Shown piece after piece: positions 32,843 through 42,503 of a stretch of 64,000 nt of DNA. Under the pieces are notes generated by a model. The model searched no databases, was not told the DNA's origin, and saw nothing but the letters and a program-made list of their open reading frames with translations. Position numbers and translations under genes: made by a program. This stretch comes from Aquimarina longa SW024 (GTDB taxonomy: Bacteria > Bacteroidota > Bacteroidia > Flavobacteriales > Flavobacteriaceae). Numbering within the stretch: the stretch's first letter is position 1; each line of letters opens with the position of its first letter. Where the stretch lies: contig NZ_KQ474105.1 of NCBI RefSeq assembly GCF_001401755.1, positions 124,634 to 188,633 of the forward strand. The letters are read 5' to 3'.

Positions 32843-35035
32843 ATGGAAATGGAACAATTCTATTACGATAATAAAATCGTGAAAAAATTCTTATACGCTA
32901 CAATACTATGGGGTATTGTAGGTATGTCGGTAGGACTATTACTGGCATTTATGTTTTTATTCCCTAATCTAACAGATGGTATCTCATGGCTTAGTTTTGG
33001 TCGATTAAGACCGTTACATACCAATGCTGTTATTTTTGCATTTGTTGGTAATGCAATCTTTGCAGGGGTCTATTATTCTACACAGCGGTTATTAAAAACC
33101 CGAATGTTTAATGATACACTTAGTGCTATTAATTTTTGGGCATGGCAATTGATTATTGTAGGTGCTGCTATTACATTACCATTGGGATATACCACATCAA
33201 AAGAATATGCAGAGTTAGAATGGCCATTTGATATTGCCATTGCTGTTATCTGGGTAACTTTTGGGTGGAACCTTATCGGAACAATTTTAAAAAGAAGACA
33301 ACGACACATGTATGTTGCAATATGGTTCTATTTGGCAACTTTTGTTACTGTAGCAGTACTCCATATATTTAATAGCTTAGAATTGCCAGTGAGTGCTTTT
33401 AAAAGTTACTCTGTATATGCAGGTGTTCAGGATGCTTTGGTACAATGGTGGTATGGTCATAATGCCGTAGCATTTTTTCTTACAACTCCTTTCTTAGGGT
33501 TGATGTATTATTTTATACCTAAAGCAGCGAATAGACCGGTATACTCATACCGATTATCTATTGTTCACTTTTGGTCTTTAATCTTTATTTATATATGGGC
33601 AGGACCGCATCATCTTTTATATTCATCCCTGCCAGATTGGGCACAAAATCTTGGTGTAGCATTTTCTGTAATGCTTATAGCTCCATCTTGGGGGGGTATG
33701 ATTAATGGATTATTAACGCTAAGAGGTGCTTGGGATAAAGTACGTACAGACCCTGTATTAAAATTTATGGTAGTCGCTATCACAGGCTATGGTATGGCAA
33801 CGTTTGAAGGGCCATTATTATCCTTAAAAAATGTAAACGCGATTGCTCATTTTAGTGATTGGATTATTGCACATGTACATGTGGGAGCTTTAGCATGGAA
33901 TGGTTTTTTAACTTTTGGGATGATATACTGGTTGGTCCCAAGGTTAACCAAAACAAAATTATGGTCTACAGGATTAGCAAATCTTCATTTCTGGATTGGT
34001 ACTTTAGGTATTATAATGTATGCACTACCAATGTATGTTGCAGGATTTGTACAAGCGTCTATGTGGAAACAATTTAATCCAGATGGAACACTTACATATG
34101 GTAATTTTCTAGAAACCGTTAATGAAATTATCCCAATGTATTGGATGCGAGCAATAGGAGGTAGTTTATATATATTAGGCGCTTTTGTAATGCTATATAA
34201 TATTGCTAAAACAGTAAAAAGTGGCAGTACTGTTACTGATGAATTGGCTGAAGCTGCTCCGCTTACCAAAGTAACTAAATATAGAACAGCAAAAGAAGGA
34301 TATCATACTTGGTTAGAGAGAAGACCAGTAAAACTAACCATTTTTGCTACCATTGCTATCTTAATCGGAGGTATCGTTCAGATCGTACCTACTATAATGG
34401 TAAAATCTAATATACCGACGATTACTAGCGTAAAACCATATACACCACTAGAATTAGAAGGTAGAGATATTTATATCAGAGAAAGTTGTGTGTCTTGCCA
34501 TTCCCAGATGATACGACCATTTCGTAGCGAAGTAGAACGATATGGAGAGTATTCTAAAGCAGGAGAATACGTCTATGATCACCCTTTTCTTTGGGGGAGT
34601 AAACGTACAGGTCCTGATTTAATGAGGGTTGGGGGTAAATATTCTGACAACTGGCATTTAAATCATTTTTATGATCCACAAAGTACTTCATCAGGGTCTA
34701 TCATGCCAAGTTATAAGTGGTTGATCAAAGATGAACTCGATACATCTAATACCGAAACAAAAATGAGGGCAATGGTTTCTCTAGGAGTACCATATACTAC
34801 AGAAGAAATTGCCAGAGCACAGCAATGGATGGATGAGCAGGGAACTACAATAGAAAAAAACTTATACACCGATCCCGATTTTGCAAAAACATACGAAGCT
34901 GATAAAAAATATGCTAAAGAAAATGGATTAGATTTTATAGAAATGCGAAATAGAGAAGTTGTAGCATTAATTGCATATATCCAAAGGCTTGGAACAGATA
35001 TAAAAATAAAAAACGTAGTTGAAACTAAAGAATAA
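32843..35035 (+). CDS. ccoNO: Fused CcoN-CcoO subunits of cbb3-type cytochrome oxidase
   Basis: A 730-residue fusion. Residues 1 to about 470 are the 12-helix haem-copper subunit I (CcoN): RPLHTNAVIFAFVGNAIFAG holds a haem b His, WWYGHNAVAFFLTTPFLGLM is the CuB/cross-linked Tyr region, and AHVHVGALAWNG carries the haem-ligand His pair. Residues about 500-730 are the monohaem CcoO, with C549-x-x-C552-H553 in ESCVSCHSQMIRPF. cbb3 oxidase reduces O2 at low concentration and pumps protons. CcoN and CcoO are separate in proteobacteria; the fusion is known in Bacteroidetes. The start at 32843 is kept, although a second Met lies two codons later. Confidence 0.95.
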   Translation: MEMEQFYYDNKIVKKFLYATILWGIVGMSVGLLLAFMFLFPNLTDGISWLSFGRLRPLHTNAVIFAFVGNAIFAGVYYSTQRLLKTRMFNDTLSAINFWAWQLIIVGAAITLPLGYTTSKEYAELEWPFDIAIAVIWVTFGWNLIGTILKRRQRHMYVAIWFYLATFVTVAVLHIFNSLELPVSAFKSYSVYAGVQDALVQWWYGHNAVAFFLTTPFLGLMYYFIPKAANRPVYSYRLSIVHFWSLIFIYIWAGPHHLLYSSLPDWAQNLGVAFSVMLIAPSWGGMINGLLTLRGAWDKVRTDPVLKFMVVAITGYGMATFEGPLLSLKNVNAIAHFSDWIIAHVHVGALAWNGFLTFGMIYWLVPRLTKTKLWSTGLANLHFWIGTLGIIMYALPMYVAGFVQASMWKQFNPDGTLTYGNFLETVNEIIPMYWMRAIGGSLYILGAFVMLYNIAKTVKSGSTVTDELAEAAPLTKVTKYRTAKEGYHTWLERRPVKLTIFATIAILIGGIVQIVPTIMVKSNIPTITSVKPYTPLELEGRDIYIRESCVSCHSQMIRPFRSEVERYGEYSKAGEYVYDHPFLWGSKRTGPDLMRVGGKYSDNWHLNHFYDPQSTSSGSIMPSYKWLIKDELDTSNTETKMRAMVSLGVPYTTEEIARAQQWMDEQGTTIEKNLYTDPDFAKTYEADKKYAKENGLDFIEMRNREVVALIAYIQRLGTDIKIKNVVETKE

Positions 35036-35040
35036 ACGCC

Positions 35041-35226
35041 ATGCTAAAATTTATAAAAGGCCATATGGAAAGTATTGATGGGATACAGGTATACCCTATA
35101 ATCTCTCTATTGATATTTTTCATATTCTTTGCCGGATTGTTCTGGTGGGTTTTCACCGCAAAAAAAGAACATATAAAAGAAGTAAGTCAAATCCCATTGG
35201 ATAACGAAAACGAAACTGTATTATGA
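35041..35226 (+). CDS. ccoQ: CcoQ-like small subunit of cbb3 oxidase
   Basis: A 61-residue protein with one TM helix (residues 19-39, YPIISLLIFFIFFAGLFWWV) and a short charged tail. Its size and position between ccoNO and ccoP (overlapping ccoP by 4 nt) are those of CcoQ, which stabilises the oxidase. The sequence itself is too short and variable for a firmer call. Confidence 0.8.
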   Translation: MLKFIKGHMESIDGIQVYPIISLLIFFIFFAGLFWWVFTAKKEHIKEVSQIPLDNENETVL

Positions 35227-36179
35227 AAAGTACTGCATCTTATATAAGAGTTATTGTTTTTCTATTGATCACATATATTTTAATAGAAATAACTGTCGAA
35301 TCAGGAGAACAATCTGCATTTATAGCACAACCACTAACATGGTTGATATTAGGAATGGTTCTGTTGTTTATGATTGCTATAGAAATTAGTTTAGAAGCAT
35401 TACGGACCATTTTATTCCGTTCCTTGAAGCCTGATGCACAAGAACGTTATCTTTTGGCAGAAAAGGCTAAAAAACAAAAGCAATTCAGAAAAATTAAAGC
35501 TATCTATTTAAAACTTCTGGATAGTAAACCTGTAGAAAAAGAAGAAGAGATCATTCTGGATCATAACTATGATGGGATAAAAGAATTGGATAATAATCTT
35601 CCACCATGGTGGGTATATGGTTTTTATGCAACGATTATTTTTGCAGTAGTATATTTAGTTCGTTTTCATGTGTTTAATGAGTACACGCAAACTGAAGAAT
35701 ATGAGACTGAAGTTGCTGAAGCAAAAATCGCTATCGAAGAGTATAAGAAAACAGCAAAAGACCTTGTGGATGTAAATACGGTTACACTACTTACTGATGC
35801 TTCAGATATCAATGCAGGGAAGGCTATTTTTACAACCAATTGTGTTGCTTGTCATAAGGCTGATGGAGGAGGAGGGATAGGCCCTAATCTAGCAGATGAA
35901 TATTGGATCTTGGGAGGAGGTATCAAAAATGTATTTAGAACAATTTCTGAAGGTGGACGAGATGGAAAAGGGATGGTGGCTTGGAAACAAACGTTGAAAC
36001 CTGCAGAAATAGCTCAAGTAGCAAGTTATGTAATCACATTCGGGGGTACAACTCCAGCAGAACCAAAAGAGGCACAAGGAGAAATTTGGATAGATCCCGA
36101 TGCGCCGAAAACAGAAACTCCTAAAACAGAAATTCCTGAAACGGTGTCAGATTCGATTTCTGTAGTAATGAATGAATAA
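35223..36179 (+). CDS. ccoP: CcoP subunit of cbb3 oxidase, single haem c
   Basis: A 318-residue membrane cytochrome. Two N-terminal TM helices (about 8-24 and 35-55), then a linker with LDHNYDGIKELDNNLPPWWV, the conserved CcoP segment before another TM helix (about 135-155). One haem motif is present, C207VACH211, followed by GGGIGPNLADEYWILGGG with the usual methionine-containing cytochrome c end. Proteobacterial CcoP has two CxxCH motifs; only one is seen here. The C-terminus is Pro/Lys/Thr-rich. CcoP passes electrons to CcoO. Confidence 0.92.
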   Translation: MKSTASYIRVIVFLLITYILIEITVESGEQSAFIAQPLTWLILGMVLLFMIAIEISLEALRTILFRSLKPDAQERYLLAEKAKKQKQFRKIKAIYLKLLDSKPVEKEEEIILDHNYDGIKELDNNLPPWWVYGFYATIIFAVVYLVRFHVFNEYTQTEEYETEVAEAKIAIEEYKKTAKDLVDVNTVTLLTDASDINAGKAIFTTNCVACHKADGGGGIGPNLADEYWILGGGIKNVFRTISEGGRDGKGMVAWKQTLKPAEIAQVASYVITFGGTTPAEPKEAQGEIWIDPDAPKTETPKTEIPETVSDSISVVMNE

Positions 36180-36207
36180 AAGTGATTGCGCTTACTTAAT
36201 AGATGAT

Positions 36208-36279
36208 GCTTAGCTGAATTTATCGAAGTTTTTAGGATTAATAATATTTAAAAGAAAGCTTCGGTAAGTTTAGCTGAAC
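36208..36279. repeat. Degenerate REP-like inverted repeat
   Basis: Arms GCTTAGCTGAATTTATCGAA (36208-36227) and TTCGGTAAGTTTAGCTGAAC (36260-36279) pair with about four mismatches, separated by 32 nt. The words CTTCG-TAAG-TTAGCTGAA resemble the CTTCGACAAGCTCAGC-type palindromes common between genes in Bacteroidetes, here decayed. It lies between ccoP and ccoG. Confidence 0.6.
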
Positions 36280-36351
36280 ACACTAATTTTTTGATACATC
36301 ATGTAAGATTTTTAAAACAATCAGAATAACTATTAACAAAAACCGAATCTA

Positions 36352-37773
36352 TTGGAAACACCAAAAAATGAAAATTTTAGAGATTCTATCGGTACTATAA
36401 ACGAAGAAGGAAAGCGTGCTTGGGTATATCCTAAAAAACCGAGTGGTAAATTTTATAAGTATCGTAAGTGGGTGAGTTATGGATTATTACTGTTTCTGGT
36501 TTCTGCTCCTTTTATTAAAATCAACGGGAATCAATTTTTGTTGTTTAATGTAATAGAACGTCGTTTTAACATTTTTGGAGCGCCATTCTGGCCACAAGAT
36601 TTTCACCTATTTGTTATTTCGATGCTCATAGGAGTTATATTCATTACATTATTTACTGTTGCTTTTGGTAGGATTTTTTGTGGGTGGATCTGTCCGCAAA
36701 CTATTTTTATGGAAATGGTTTTTCGTAGAATAGAATATTGGATTGAGGGAGATCGTGGTAAACAAATACGATTGGATAAACAATCTTGGAATGCCGAAAA
36801 AATAAGAAAACGAATTCTTAAATGGTCAGTTTTTTTTATTATCTCTTTCCTGATTGCTAACGTGTTTTTAGCGTATCTAATTGGAAGTGATAAAGTAATA
36901 GAATATGTTGTAAGTGGTCCTTTTAAGAATATTAGTACTTTAGTGTCGTTACTTATATTTACTGCGGTTTTCTATTTTGTATTTGCATGGTTTAGAGAAC
37001 AGGTTTGTATTATTGCTTGTCCTTATGGGCGTTTGCAGGGGGTATTATTAGATTCTAAATCAATTGTAGTTGCTTATGACTATAAGCGTGGAGAAAAAGA
37101 TTCTGGAAGAGCTAGATTTAAGAAAAATGAAGACCGACCTTCTACAGGAAAAGGAGATTGTATTGATTGTTTTCAGTGTGTACATGTTTGCCCTACAGGA
37201 ATTGATATCCGTAATGGTACCCAATTAGAATGTGTAAACTGTACAGCATGTATTGATGCTTGTGATCATATGATGGAAAAAGTGAATCTTCCTAAAGGAT
37301 TAATACGATATGCTAGTGAAGATAATATTGCTAAAAAAGCAAAGTTTACGTTTACACCAAGATTAAAAGGATATAGTGCTGTATTAGTCATTCTTACAGG
37401 AGTCTTTTTAGGGATGTCGTTTTTAAGAAATGATGTAGAAGCAAATATTTTAAGGTTACCAGGGCAACTCTATGAACGAAAAGAGAATAATATTATTAGT
37501 AATGTATATACTTATAAATTGGTAAATAAAACTACCTTAAAAATAGAAGATATTCATTTTGAATTATTGTCTCATAAAGGAAAAATAGAATTGGTCACTC
37601 ATCAAAATTTTAATATTCCAGAACAAGGTCTTTCTGAAGGGACTTTGTTTATAGAGATTAATGGTGCCGCATTAAAAGGAGATAAAGATCGATTAAAAAT
37701 AGGAGTGTATAGTAAAAATGAATTAATTGAAACCACTACCACAGCATTTTTAGGACCTAGAAGTTATAACTAG
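36352..37773 (+). CDS. ccoG: CcoG/RdxA-like Fe-S protein for cbb3 assembly
   Basis: A 473-residue membrane protein starting at TTG (36352), since NENFRDSIGTINEEGKRAW is the family's usual N-terminus and no ATG is available before it. It has about five TM helices, the FCGWICPQTIFMEMVFRRIE motif, CIIACPYGRLQG, and two ferredoxin sites (CIDCFQCVHVCPTG and CVNCTACIDACDHMM, about residues 270-305). A C-terminal Ig-like domain (FixG_C) covers the last 100 residues. CcoG reduces copper for delivery to cbb3 oxidase. It follows ccoP after 172 nt, containing a REP-like palindrome. Confidence 0.93.
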   Translation: METPKNENFRDSIGTINEEGKRAWVYPKKPSGKFYKYRKWVSYGLLLFLVSAPFIKINGNQFLLFNVIERRFNIFGAPFWPQDFHLFVISMLIGVIFITLFTVAFGRIFCGWICPQTIFMEMVFRRIEYWIEGDRGKQIRLDKQSWNAEKIRKRILKWSVFFIISFLIANVFLAYLIGSDKVIEYVVSGPFKNISTLVSLLIFTAVFYFVFAWFREQVCIIACPYGRLQGVLLDSKSIVVAYDYKRGEKDSGRARFKKNEDRPSTGKGDCIDCFQCVHVCPTGIDIRNGTQLECVNCTACIDACDHMMEKVNLPKGLIRYASEDNIAKKAKFTFTPRLKGYSAVLVILTGVFLGMSFLRNDVEANILRLPGQLYERKENNIISNVYTYKLVNKTTLKIEDIHFELLSHKGKIELVTHQNFNIPEQGLSEGTLFIEINGAALKGDKDRLKIGVYSKNELIETTTTAFLGPRSYN

Positions 37774-37862
37774 TGTATTTGTATGGGGGAGATGAGTTTA
37801 GGAGTTATTTTTTTTGATAATTCAAATACTTACAGACTAAAACACTCAAAAAATTAATAATT

Positions 37863-38309
37863 ATGAAAATAAACTGGGGAACATCTATCGTATTAGTTTT
37901 TATAGGGTTTATGTCTTTTATCTTATACTTTGTAATACGAATGAATACAGATAAAAAGTATGAACATGATCTGGTAACAGAAGATTATTATAAAAAAGAA
38001 CTTGCTTTTCAGCAGGAAATTAATGCTGAAGAAAATTCAAAATCTTTAAAGAATAATATTAGTGTTAAAAAAACAGATAAAGGATTGGTGATTTCTTTTC
38101 CTGAAGATAAAAACTATAAAGAAATCTCAGGAAGTATATTTTTATACAGACCATCTAATGATAAACTAGATTTTAGAATCCCTATTTCACTTTCTGATCC
38201 AGAGTTTCTTATCAAGGATGAGAATATGATAGAAGGACGATGGAATATAACTGTAGATTGGAAGTATGAACAAAATCGTTATTTGTATAAAGAATCATTT
38301 ACGTATTAA
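37863..38309 (+). CDS. fixH: FixH/CcoH family protein
   Basis: A 148-residue protein with a single N-terminal TM helix (residues 7-26, TSIVLVFIGFMSFILYFVIR) and a periplasmic beta-sandwich. The segment YEHDLVTEDYYKKELAFQQE is the FixH signature. FixH/CcoH stabilises the cbb3 complex during assembly. It lies between ccoG and the SafE-like gene, the usual Bacteroidetes order. Confidence 0.88.
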   Translation: MKINWGTSIVLVFIGFMSFILYFVIRMNTDKKYEHDLVTEDYYKKELAFQQEINAEENSKSLKNNISVKKTDKGLVISFPEDKNYKEISGSIFLYRPSNDKLDFRIPISLSDPEFLIKDENMIEGRWNITVDWKYEQNRYLYKESFTY

Positions 38310-38312
38310 TAA

Positions 38313-39014
38313 ATGTTAATATCAGCATTTATATTAGGCTTGTTAGGTAGTTTTCACTGTATAGGAATGTGTGGTCCTATAGCCTTTATGTTACCTGTAA
38401 ATAGATCTAATACTATTCAAAAATTCTTTCAGGTATTCTTATATCACTTAGGGAGATTATTGGCGTATAGTATTATTGGATTATTCTTTGGGGTTATAGG
38501 AAAAAGCCTAAACCTTTTTGGATTACAACAAAAACTATCCATTGCAGTTGGAGTTGTGATGATTATTGTAGTATTGATTCCCTATCATTTTTTTATAAAA
38601 TATAATTTTTCGAAACCGATATACAGAATTATAGCTAAGGTTAAAAATGGGTTAGGTGCAGCTTTAAAAAAGAAAACACCAGATACATTTCTTTCTATTG
38701 GTTTTTTAAATGGATTTTTACCCTGCGGTCTAGTATATATGGCAGTTTTTGGAGCTATCGGATCAGGTCATATCCTTAAAGGAAGTTTATATATGCTCCT
38801 ATTTGGATTAGGAACCATTCCCCTAATGACTATAGCTGTATACATAGGAAATTTTTTAACACAAAAATCAAGACAGTATATCCAACAGGCAATACCAATA
38901 TTTGTGATATTAATAGGATTATTATTTATTATACGTGGGCTTGGTTTAGGGATTCCTTATCTTTCCCCAAAACCGGTTGTAGAAGAGGTTTCTGCAAATT
39001 TTGACTGTCACTAG
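38313..39014 (+). CDS. TauE/SafE-family membrane protein of the cco cluster
   Basis: A 233-residue protein with about six TM helices. The N-terminal LLGSFHCIGMCGPIAFML and the mid-protein GFLNGFLPCGLVYMAVFGAI are hallmarks of the UreH/SafE-like group, with Cys-rich turns that may bind copper. In many genomes this family follows fixH and takes part in oxidase copper supply; that is context, not proof. It begins 3 nt after fixH. The C-terminus ends in SANFDCH. Confidence 0.85.
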   Translation: MLISAFILGLLGSFHCIGMCGPIAFMLPVNRSNTIQKFFQVFLYHLGRLLAYSIIGLFFGVIGKSLNLFGLQQKLSIAVGVVMIIVVLIPYHFFIKYNFSKPIYRIIAKVKNGLGAALKKKTPDTFLSIGFLNGFLPCGLVYMAVFGAIGSGHILKGSLYMLLFGLGTIPLMTIAVYIGNFLTQKSRQYIQQAIPIFVILIGLLFIIRGLGLGIPYLSPKPVVEEVSANFDCH

Positions 39015-39202
39015 TAAAAAAAACTTTTTTACACATTAAAACGTTTTTATTGCTATTTCATTAGCTTGTGTTTAAGGTAGTGGTTTTAATAAGGCATTAT
39101 TTTTTAGTAAGTTATTTATAACGTAAAAGACTAATTTAAATATTAGAATTGGATATCTATTAGGTGTTAAATTTAGTAGTATTGTATTGAGTATTATAGG
39201 AT

Positions 39203-40075
39203 ATGAGTAGGTATGTAGAAGCATTTGTTGATTCTTTTGTGGGGAGTATACATTGGATATGGCAATCAATATTGTTTGAAGTTCCTTGGTATGTCAATTA
39301 TTTTTGGGGGCTTATATTGATCTCATTAATAGTTTGGGGAATGGAGATTATTTTTCCTTGGAGAAAGAATCAGTCAATTATTAGAAAAGATTTTTGGTTG
39401 GATGGTTGTTATATGTTTTTTAATTTTTTCGTTTTTAGTATTATTATAAGTGGCTTTTATAAAATACTAGAGTTATCATTTAAAGATTTAGGAGTTTCTA
39501 CAACGAGTTTTTCGGTAATAGATATTTCTACTATGCCAATATCATTACAACTGGTATTGTTTTTTATAACTTTAGATTTTGTACAATGGTGTACCCATAT
39601 TTTACTTCATAAATATCCATTTCTTTGGAGATTTCATAAAATACATCATTCTGTTAAGGAAATGGGATTTGCAGCTCATCTACGCTACCACTGGGTTGAA
39701 AATATTTTATATAAACCATTAAAAACTATCATGATTATGATTCTGGGAGGTTTTGAACCAGAACAGGCATATGTTGTACATTTTTTAGCAATTATTATTG
39801 GACACCTTAATCATTCTAATATTAAGATTACATGGGGGGTATTAAAATATATTTTTAATAATCCTGTAATGCACTTGTATCATCATTCTTATAGGTTACC
39901 AGAGGGTATGTATGGGGTGAATTTTGGAATCAGCCTAAGCATATGGGATTATATTTTTAAGACAAATTATATACCAGAAGATAGCGGAACAATAGAATTA
40001 GGCTTCTCTGATGAAGAGAAAATACCGAATAGTTTTCTAAAACAACTTGTATATGGTTTTAGTAAACGTCAATAG
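39203..40075 (+). CDS. Sterol desaturase / fatty acid hydroxylase superfamily protein
   Basis: A 290-residue membrane protein with four to five TM helices and the eight-histidine di-iron motifs of this superfamily: HILLHKYPFLWRFHKIHHSV (HxxxH and HxxHH) and, near the C-terminus, HLYHHSYRLPEG with an upstream HLNHSN. These enzymes hydroxylate or desaturate lipids using O2 and non-haem iron. The substrate here is unknown. It lies on the plus strand after the cco genes with a 188-nt gap, in which no clear promoter or other feature was found. Confidence 0.85.
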   Translation: MSRYVEAFVDSFVGSIHWIWQSILFEVPWYVNYFWGLILISLIVWGMEIIFPWRKNQSIIRKDFWLDGCYMFFNFFVFSIIISGFYKILELSFKDLGVSTTSFSVIDISTMPISLQLVLFFITLDFVQWCTHILLHKYPFLWRFHKIHHSVKEMGFAAHLRYHWVENILYKPLKTIMIMILGGFEPEQAYVVHFLAIIIGHLNHSNIKITWGVLKYIFNNPVMHLYHHSYRLPEGMYGVNFGISLSIWDYIFKTNYIPEDSGTIELGFSDEEKIPNSFLKQLVYGFSKRQ

Positions 40076-40133
40076 TATTTAGTAATTTTTTCTGACGTAA
40101 ACTTAAACATGCTTTAATAGAGAAGTTATCTTT

Positions 40134-41498
40134 CTATACTGTCATAGAGAATAGCATTGTTTCGGGTTTATTACGTTGTAATCTTAAATCAAAAGCCATA
40201 CAGATATTACGAATGAAAGGATATCCTTTCTGAGTTACTTGCATAGTATCATCATTTATAATTAATAACCCATCTCTTTCCAGTTCTTTTAAATTTTGTA
40301 ATACCTCAGGGAGTTCTTTAAAATACAAATTATCATTTTTCCAGTCCGTATTAAAATGGCACATTAGGTTTAAAATATGCTGTCTGATGATCTGATCTTC
40401 TTTACTGAGAATATGACCTCGATATACAGGTATAATACCTTCGGTTACCAAATGTTGGTATGCTTCGATATTCTTAACATTTTGGGCAAAACCATACCAG
40501 CTATCACTAATTGCAGATACACCTAGACCGATCATCATATGTGTTTTGGAGGCTGTATATCCCATAAAATTGCGATGCAAGGTTTGGTCTTTCATAGATC
40601 GATAAAGAGAATCATTTTTTAAAGCAAAGTGATCCATTCCAATCTCTATGTAACCTACTTCTGATAATAATTTCTTTCCTATTTCATATTGTTTTCGTTT
40701 TTGTTCTCCAGTTGGTAAGTCTGAATCCATAAAACCTCGTTGTCCATTACCTTTTTGCCATGGCACATGTGCATAGCTATAAAATGCTAAGCGATCAGGT
40801 TTTAATTCTTTTGTTTTATTGATGGTGTCTCTTACAGCTTTTTCTGTCTGAAAAGGTAGCCCAAAAATAATATCATGCCCTACAGAGGTAAAACCAATTG
40901 CTCTGGCTGTTTCTGTAACATGTTTTACATTTTCAAATGGTTGTATTCTATGGATTGCTTTTTGAACAGTTGGGTCATAATCTTGTACACCAAAACTCAC
41001 TCTTCTAAAACCAATGGCATATAAAGCTTGTAAATGCTCTTTTGTAGTATTATTAGGATGTCCTTCAAAACTGAATTCACAACTTTTTGCTTTTTCTACA
41101 CCATAAAAAATACCATCAATCAAATAGCGTAAATTTTCTGGTGAAAAAAAAGTAGGTGTACCTCCTCCTAAGTGTAGTTCTTTTATTTTGGGTTTGATCT
41201 TAAAAAGTTTAAGATATAATTGCCATTCTTTTAGTACAGCATTTATATAAGGAGTCTCTACATCGTGTCGTTTTGTAATACGTTTATTACATCCGCAAAA
41301 GGTACACATGCTTTCACAAAAAGGTAAATGAATATATAAGCTTATACCTTCCTTATCATTACTCTCTGTAAATGATTGTTGTACAGATGTGCTCCATTTT
41401 TTTAACGAAAAAGTATCTACATCCCAATAAGGAACTGTAGGATAGCTTGTATATCGTGGTCCAGGGATATTATATTTATCAATTAGATTTTTACGCAT
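40134..41498 (-). CDS. hemN: Oxygen-independent coproporphyrinogen III oxidase
   Basis: A 454-residue radical SAM enzyme. The radical SAM cysteines are C61, C65 and C68 in HLPFCESMCTFCGC, and the SAM-binding ELHLGGGTPTFFS follows. The N-terminus MRKNLIDKYNIPGPRYTSYP is typical for HemN, so ATG at 41498 is chosen over an in-frame start at 41570. It decarboxylates coproporphyrinogen III without O2, needed for haem under anaerobic conditions. It lies 87 nt after a usp gene with an FNR-like promoter and is probably co-transcribed with it. Confidence 0.94.
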   Translation of the reverse strand: MRKNLIDKYNIPGPRYTSYPTVPYWDVDTFSLKKWSTSVQQSFTESNDKEGISLYIHLPFCESMCTFCGCNKRITKRHDVETPYINAVLKEWQLYLKLFKIKPKIKELHLGGGTPTFFSPENLRYLIDGIFYGVEKAKSCEFSFEGHPNNTTKEHLQALYAIGFRRVSFGVQDYDPTVQKAIHRIQPFENVKHVTETARAIGFTSVGHDIIFGLPFQTEKAVRDTINKTKELKPDRLAFYSYAHVPWQKGNGQRGFMDSDLPTGEQKRKQYEIGKKLLSEVGYIEIGMDHFALKNDSLYRSMKDQTLHRNFMGYTASKTHMMIGLGVSAISDSWYGFAQNVKNIEAYQHLVTEGIIPVYRGHILSKEDQIIRQHILNLMCHFNTDWKNDNLYFKELPEVLQNLKELERDGLLIINDDTMQVTQKGYPFIRNICMAFDLRLQRNKPETMLFSMTV

Positions 41499-41585
41499 TT
41501 TTAGGTTTTTTGAACTATTTATGATTAATAAACCAGTACGTATTTGATGAGCTGGCTCTACGATAATCATGATATGAGGTATTCA

Positions 41586-42419
41586 TTATTCATGCAATAC
41601 CAAAAAAGGAATATTGGTATGATAGCTTATTTTTTCTACAGTAGGATGAAATAAAATACGTTGAAAAAAATTAAGATTTTTAGCAATCATAGTGATTATA
41701 TCAATATTTCTACTTTCTACAAAGCATTGTACAGCTTCTTCAATATTAGGATTGGATAAAAAATGAAAACTATGTTGTATCTCATCAAGAGAATCATCTA
41801 GAAAATTCTTGTTCTTTTTTTGTAAATCAGTTAAGTTTTTTTCTTTTTTGGCAATATGTACTATTCGTAAAGTAGCATCATTTAAAGTAAGCATGTCCAT
41901 AATTGTATTCAATACCCGACTTTTATAATACATATTATAGTCTGTAGGAAAAGCAATTTCTTTAGGTTTGATATAAGTAGCTTTCTCAGGAATAACTAAA
42001 ACAGGACATTTTACTTTTGTAATCACATCCCCAGTATTACTTCCTATAGTTTTTTCTTTGAGTCCCGAAGCTCCTTTGGTTCCCATGATAATAAAATCAA
42101 TATTCTTTTCTTTAATTTGTCTTCTAATTGCATCTACAAAGAAAATATATTCATTAATAGTAAAAAACGAGTGTCCTGGATTTATAGATAACTGTTGTAT
42201 TTTCTTAAGTAATAGTTGTAATTTCTTTTGATCACTAACGATATTTTGATCTACTGTTATAGTTGAGTTATATAAAGAATTTGTACCAACCATTTCTTCG
42301 AAAGGGGATACATGTAATAAGTAGAAATTGCATTTCATTGTTTTTAAAAATGATAATGCATATTCTATGGCATTCCATGAGTTTTTAGAAAAATCTGTAG
42401 GGATTAGTACATTCTTCAT
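41586..42419 (-). CDS. Universal stress protein, two USP domains, upstream of hemN
   Basis: A 277-residue tandem USP starting MKNVLIPTDFSKNSWNAIEY. The first domain ends in IMGTKGASGLKEKTIGSNTG, matching the nucleotide-binding motif; the second starts IAFPTDYNMYYKS and lacks it. A degenerate FNR-like box (42471-42484) and a perfect TACATTTG -7 element precede it. Together with hemN downstream it forms a likely low-oxygen transcript. Its C-terminus (IPFLVLHE) is like the other USPs of the window. Confidence 0.94.
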   Translation of the reverse strand: MKNVLIPTDFSKNSWNAIEYALSFLKTMKCNFYLLHVSPFEEMVGTNSLYNSTITVDQNIVSDQKKLQLLLKKIQQLSINPGHSFFTINEYIFFVDAIRRQIKEKNIDFIIMGTKGASGLKEKTIGSNTGDVITKVKCPVLVIPEKATYIKPKEIAFPTDYNMYYKSRVLNTIMDMLTLNDATLRIVHIAKKEKNLTDLQKKNKNFLDDSLDEIQHSFHFLSNPNIEEAVQCFVESRNIDIITMIAKNLNFFQRILFHPTVEKISYHTNIPFLVLHE

Positions 42420-42440
42420 TTTAAATACTTTCTAATACAG

Positions 42441-42484
42441 CAAATGTATTAGGATGTATTGATGAAAAATATGACAAAAATCAG
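42441..42484 (-). promoter_or_regulatory. FNR-like box plus -7 element for usp-hemN
   Basis: The box at 42471-42484 reads ATGACAAAAATCAG (TGAC-N4-ATCA). TACATTTG, a perfect TAnnTTTG, lies 22 nt downstream on the minus strand (42441-42448). The usp ATG is 22 nt further. Confidence 0.72.
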
Positions 42485-42503
42485 TTTAAGTGCTTTTGTA
42501 TTT

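Noticed and set aside
39072..39269. 65-codon minus-strand frame overlapping the sterol-desaturase-like gene
   Set aside because: Low-complexity Leu/Ile/Asn composition and overlap with a well-supported gene.
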